Positions 59,111 through 64,000 of a stretch of 64,000 nucleotides of DNA are shown here, one piece after another (the first letter of the stretch is position 1; each line of letters opens with the position of its first letter). Below the pieces are notes generated by a model. The model saw nothing but the letters and a program-made list of their open reading frames with translations. It did no database searches and was not told the origin of the DNA. The translations under genes were made by a program, and so were the position numbers. Origin of the DNA: Megalopta genalis (Eukaryota; Arthropoda; Insecta; Hymenoptera; Halictidae); the NCBI RefSeq assembly GCF_051020955.1, contig NC_135027.1, positions 124,001 through 188,000 on the forward strand. Reading direction: 5' to 3'.

Positions 59111-61547
59111 AACTTCTAGTACAGTTTATGCTAAAATACTATTTCAAATACTGTTTTAAAACACTATTTTAAAAGTTCATGAATATATTTTCGCAAAAAT
59201 TCGTACATTTTATACGGCTTGTCTGTTCACGTTCTACGACAATTGCTTCCTACGTTGTTGCCTGATAAACATTTCGGAACGCTTATGTCGAACATGGTTT
59301 TCCGGTTCCGCTACAGTTGTCTTCTACGCTATTAAATGACAAGACAATTTCGAAACACTTAGGTTCTACGCAGTTTGCCTGCTTATGTTCCGCCGCAATT
59401 ATCTTCTACGTCCTTGTAAAATAAATATTTGAAATCGTTCATGAAAGTAAAGGAGGCGTCGATGATTTCCTTGCAGCGAAACAGCGTGACATATTTTTTC
59501 CGAAAAAAATTCTTCGATAGGACGAGCGAGACGAAGCGAACGCGCAAGAATTCGACGACGATTATTATCAAGATTAAACCGCATTTGGATAATTCGCAAG
59601 CGAACGGCCAGGTGATGAAAACGCGAGGGATCAATCGGCAGGCACACCTAATACATATATTCCAGGCCGAGGCACATTCGCCATTGCCATTCCCGAGTGA
59701 GGCGTTCAAGAGAACCAATATACCGTAAAGTCGCCTTGCACACACGCACAAGCTGCATTCTACCGGCTGCATCGGTGTGCGAGCGCGCGCGCGCGCGCGA
59801 GTGTTCAGTTTGCACAGGGTGCTCGTTTCGAGCCGAGCTCGAAATCTCCAGCGTTTGATCGACGCGCCAAGATTTTGTTCGTGCAATCTCTATAATTGCA
59901 ATCTCGATTCGTGACTTCGCTTTTGTGTTGCACGGACGCGTTCGTGATTAGGCGAAGATCGAAGTGAACGACTTCGCGGAGAAAGCGTGCCTTCGATGAG
60001 CGCTTTTTCCAACAGACACTAACGAAGTTGGCGATGATGTTTTATTGCCACGGTGCGCGCCGGTCTGGTTTGTAATTGAGCGGGAAATATTTATGCTAAT
60101 CTCGTTTCGAGAGTTATTTTTCCAAAGCGCAGCGACGAAAGAGAGATTGATTTTTCCTTTGTTCGGCCTCCTGGCCGGATGAAAAGCGAAATGCTGATTT
60201 TATTGAACTTCGTCGAAGTTCGCTTTTTTTCTTTCACCGCGCGCCGCCGCCGGACATGATTTGAATCCAGCGTTTCGCCGGATATTTATGCAGATCTCGG
60301 CGAACGGTAATTTCCAAACGCGACAAAGAGAAATTGATTTCCGGCTCGATGAAAAACATAATGCGTGTTTTATCGACTCTCGTTGACGTTTTTATTTCAT
60401 CGCGCGTCGCGTACTACTGTCCACCGCATATAATGCACTGTATATATGTATACGTATAATGCACGCTGCACAATGTACCGTATACCTGCACCATTCGCGT
60501 TCAAACAAATTTCATTACGGAGCAATTGCCGAACCAACGCTATTCATTTGGCCTGGCCAAATGAACTGGCTAACTTATTGAATTTCATAGAATTTAATTT
60601 TCCACTGTTTACTGCGCGCCGAAATTTACTACGGGCGGGGCACGGATATTTATACCAATGCCGTTACCAAATTATTACGAAATATCATAAGAAAGAAAAT
60701 CTCTGTCGACCAGATGTGCGAATATGAAAGAGGAAATTCGTGACGATGCAATTTTGAATCGCAACAAAGTAAAGTGCATTACGCATTCTACCGACTCGTT
60801 AATGCTGTCCACCGGTGTACATCATAATTTAAATCCGTGTCCTAACGTAAAGTCGCGCCAGCGCGGTGTCCGTTGCATTTATGCGCCGACATGTAATCGG
60901 AATCTCCATTGTTAAGGGAACTTTACGACTGCGTTTCGAGTCGTTTTCTTCGGCCGCTTTCCGTTCCATAACCTTGTTACTCAAAGCTCCATTTAATGTT
61001 AACCAATTCTGAAATCTCTCCCATTAAACCGCACGCGCGCGGCTCGGCCGTCGCGCGGCGACCACGCGTGGCAATTAAAGCACGGTGATCGTCCCGCCGC
61101 CTTAAACGAAATCGTAATTACCCCCCGAGGGGGGCATCGTCGGAGAATCGTCGACGCGGAAGTAGCTCGCCGTAGGCCATCGATCTCGGAACCCAAGGTC
61201 GAGGACCCGAAATATTAGAAAGCCTCGCCGAAAATTGCTGAGCCGGCATCGCGGAACCGAGAGATCCCGAGAGCTCGATATCGCGAACTCCATATCGCAG
61301 ACTCGATATATATCGCGGGCCCAAAGTGTGTTCTCGTGTAGAACAAGGGAGCGCGAGTGATCCGTGAAAACCTTGAAGAGAACGAACGAGCGTAAACCGG
61401 CCCTCTAATGCGACTAATGTTAATCGCGCACGGGCGGTTCTTTCTGGAACTTTCGGAATAAGTTATTCGATATGCAAGGAATGTGCACGAATATTTCCGT
61501 CGAAATGTATATATGCGACGGAAACGAAACTTGAATCTCACAGCCGA
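59111..61547. other. Non-coding stretch
   Basis: A (CG)n run at about 59787-59802 could adopt Z-form. Otherwise single-copy-looking AT/GC mosaic with no supported exon. Confidence 0.45.
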
Positions 61548-62300
61548 AACCTGTTCGTTGCGCGAAAAGAATGTTCACCGCGGGAAACTTGTTGAATTGA
61601 AACGTGGAATCAAGAAACGACTGCAGGAAAACCGACGGAATTAACGTAGCACGTAGCCGAAGGTTCCCACGAACTATATCGATCGTAAAATGAAGGCCAG
61701 TGTTGGGCAAAAAGTGATTCGATTAACGATTATCACTCGTTAACTGTTACGAGTAATTTGTAATAATTGGGCGAAATGTGATCTGTTCAATGACCAAGGA
61801 TTACAACTGGTCATTACGAGCAATTTATAATAATTTATAATGACTGACGAGTTGTAATCGTTAATGAGGTTACTTTTTGCACAATTCTGATGAAGATCGG
61901 CCTGCAGATTCGTTAGAAACAAATGTGGAAACTAAACTCGTTCGTGTTCCTTTATTTTACTTAAAATCCAGCAACCACAGGGAAACTTGCTACTTTAAAA
62001 AATGCGGTATGAAGAAACGACTGCAGGGAAAGCAATGAAATTAATGAAATACCTAGCTAAAGGTTCATCTTAACTATACCAATCGGCAAAACGAAGATCC
62101 TCGCTGATTCGTCCAAAAAAAGATTGTGTTCCTTTATTTTACTAAAAATACAGCAACCACAGGGAAACTTGCTAATTTAAAAAATGCGGTATGAAGAAAC
62201 GACTGCAGGAAAAGCAATGAAATTAATGAAATACCTAGCTTTCATCCTAACTATACCAATCGGCAAAACGAAGATCGCCGCTGACGCGTCCAAAAAATGA
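61548..62300. repeat. Tandem array, ~182-bp unit (three copies), first interrupted
   Basis: Copies 2 and 3 start with GTGTTCCTTTATTTTACT at 61944 and 62126 and share AACGACTGCAGG, AAATACCTAGCT and CCAATCGGCAAAACGAAGAT. Copy 1 (from about 61548) is diverged and is split at 61698-61889 by a short inverted-repeat element. Confidence 0.87.
61698..61889. mobile_element. hAT-type MITE with 8-bp target duplication
   Basis: Left terminus CAGTGTTGGGCAAAAAGTGA. The reverse complement of the right terminus is CAGAATTGTGCAAAAAGTAA, and similarity continues to ATTAACGATTA. It is flanked by ATGAAGGC and ATGAAGAT, an 8-bp duplication with two mismatches. The tandem copies without the insert read ACGAAGAT at the same place. 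Length is 192 bp with no open frame. The 8-bp duplication and CAG..TG termini fit the hAT superfamily. Confidence 0.85.
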
Positions 62301-63060
62301 TCCAAATCTCCCACCTTTGGAATGCACTTCGAACGTACCTGTAAAATCGCGACTCTCCATGGAAATCCGTTTATCCGTAAAAATCCATTGTTGCAATCGC
62401 GCTAGACGGTCGTCGAACACTTTCGGGAGGATATTTGAATACGGAATAGTTCGAATATATTTAGTTGGTGATTGCACGTTTCACTTTGACTCTCAGGACG
62501 ATGGCACCGCGGCGCGACACGCTGGACAGCGTTGCACACACTCGCGGGCCTATGGGGCCCGCGGGGTCCGCTCGGGGCCCACTCCGGGGCATGGATTCCG
62601 TGCGCGGGGACCACGTACGGGGCAAAGTTCCGCTACGTGCCAGCACGGTCGCCTTCGGTTGCCGAAGAAACGCATAGCTCTTCGGGAGGAGCGAGCATAA
62701 ACCATCCGAGACGCCCCATCCGTTTGCTCGCGTCGAGGCGACTCTTCGGGCCCGTCTTGGCCCGCCGAGAACGATTTTCGGATCGTTCTCGCGCCGCTCT
62801 AACGACAGCTTCTATGAACGATCGGCCGTCTAAAGAGATTTATTATGCGAAACAGTTTTCTTCGTACTTTTTGCTGCGGGGCAAACTCCGCGGCACGGTT
62901 CCGTGGCTGCAAGGAAGAACGCCGCGAGTCGCATGTTTTCACTTCCGAGATACTGTCGCTTAGCTCTTTGCGCCGCGATCTCTTTCGCAGCTATTCACAC
63001 GAGCAATTTTTCACCCTGAATAATTTCCCTCCGAAAACGAGACAATTTTTGTTTCCAGTA
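62301..63060. other. GC-rich block with possible but unproven exon
   Basis: The segment 62490-62700 is GC-rich, open in several frames on both strands, and on the plus strand is preceded by a pyrimidine-rich TTTGACTCTCAG that resembles an acceptor. No domain is recognisable, and I cannot choose a frame. Confidence 0.25.
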
Positions 63061-63424
63061 CAGTAATGTCTCCCTAACTGACGATCAGATTGCGCACGAA
63101 ACTGGACAATTTGGGAAGAGGAGATACGATTATTCGAGCCTTGCAGCTCGTTTTTATAGTTGACAATTATATATATTATAGTAGATTATATATGTATATT
63201 ACATAGAATATTATATTATATATATTATATTATATATTATATATTATATATTATATATATTATGTGTTATATATTATATTATAATATTATATTATATTAT
63301 ATAGAATTATATATATTATAGTAGACAATTCGTAAATATAAAAAGGATCGAATAATTGTATCTTCTCTTTCTAAATTGTTCATTTTTGTGGACAATCTGA
63401 GCGTCAATTGGAGAGACATTACTG
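63061..63424. mobile_element. MITE family A, copy 8, with AT microsatellite in the loop
   Basis: TA-CAGTAATGTCTCCCTAACTG at the left and GGAGAGACATTACTG at the right. The arms (TGCGCACGAAACTGGACAAT and its inverse) are conserved. The centre is expanded by an AT-rich TATATTATA tract at about 63165-63325, making the element 364 bp instead of ~190. Confidence 0.85.
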
Positions 63425-64000
63425 CATATATTTACTGTCACATCTACGAATTTACTTTCACTCCTGAATTTTGATAAACTAGGGATTCAATTTCGTTTCG
63501 ATTTGGAAGGAACGAGTCAGGTTCTCATCAAGTATTCATTAGAAGCACTGTTTCGAATTGCATAATTTCCCTGAATTCGTAGAATTTGTCTTTCCGCGTA
63601 GAATATGTTCGCAAACCGTTCGGCAGCTGCTGTGAACGTAATCGGTCGAATTCGTCGCATTCTTGCATAAAACAACGCATGCTAATGTATTATGGAAACA
63701 ACGGCTTTGTTGGTATTATCGTTAGGCAGAATAACCAGCGGTCGAATATTACGCATATGCGCGATACTGCATAAGCTATGCAACTGTACGACTGCATATT
63801 TAATAATAACTATTACAATAATAGCGCGGCGCTGAGCCTTTCAATTGCAGCACCGAGAATTTCGTATCGAGCCATAAATAAATTACTCGGTGATGTTAAT
63901 AATTAGAATACAACCAAATCTCGTGGCCGCGACCCCATTTGAAACTGTTCGGCTTAATTGCATTATACCGTTCGATGAAACGGACGACACGAACAAAAAA
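63425..64000. other. Right-edge non-coding sequence
   Basis: No repeat, RNA gene or supported exon seen. A 62-codon frame at 63586-63774 has no support. Confidence 0.4.

Overview
This window looks like nuclear DNA of an insect, most likely a hymenopteran (bee-like). I infer this from spliceosomal introns, a CpG-rich and compositionally patchy sequence, many GA/CT microsatellites, and very short inverted-repeat elements rather than long retrotransposons. No bacterial or phage gene organisation is present. Calling it a bee is a weaker inference than calling it an insect.

The one gene I can support is on the minus strand in the left quarter. It is the 5' half of a PEAK1/PRAG1 (pragmin, NKF3 pseudokinase family) homologue. 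Five coding exons chain in frame: 14920-15078, 6322-6828, 4728-5610, 2467-3402 and 963-1214. Together they encode about 912 residues. The protein carries an N-terminal CX12CX2CX6H module, a long acidic and proline-rich scaffold, a basic Arg/Phe patch and a YANLG phosphotyrosine motif. The pseudokinase domain is not here and must lie beyond the left edge. A strong acceptor 46 bp upstream of the ATG implies at least one untranslated leader exon further right. The best candidate donor I found is at 54270.

The remaining ~49 kb (15.1-64 kb) holds no coding exon that I can defend. It reads as a large first intron and/or intergenic DNA rich in small repeats. (a) TA-flanked elements with CAGTAAATTCTCC-type termini lie at 1906, 23308, 25602, 58504 and 63061, with fragments elsewhere. 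(b) Two ~365-bp palindromic elements with CAGRRTGTC termini lie at 11533 and 15769. (c) Five TTAA-flanked short elements resemble piggyBac-type MITEs. (d) One hAT-type MITE with an 8-bp duplication sits inside a tandem repeat at 61.7 kb. (e) Tandem arrays with units of 40, 42, 62, 123, ~140, 182, 194, ~200 and ~220 bp are spread through the window. (f) Several long purine/pyrimidine microsatellites occur, the longest a ~450-bp pyrimidine tract at 56.4 kb.

The most informative observations are two filled-versus-empty paralogous insertion sites, the TTAA element set, the ancient ~200-bp repeat family, the minisatellite ending 17 bp from the first coding exon's donor, and two self-consistent splice-site pairs between coding exons 3 and 4.
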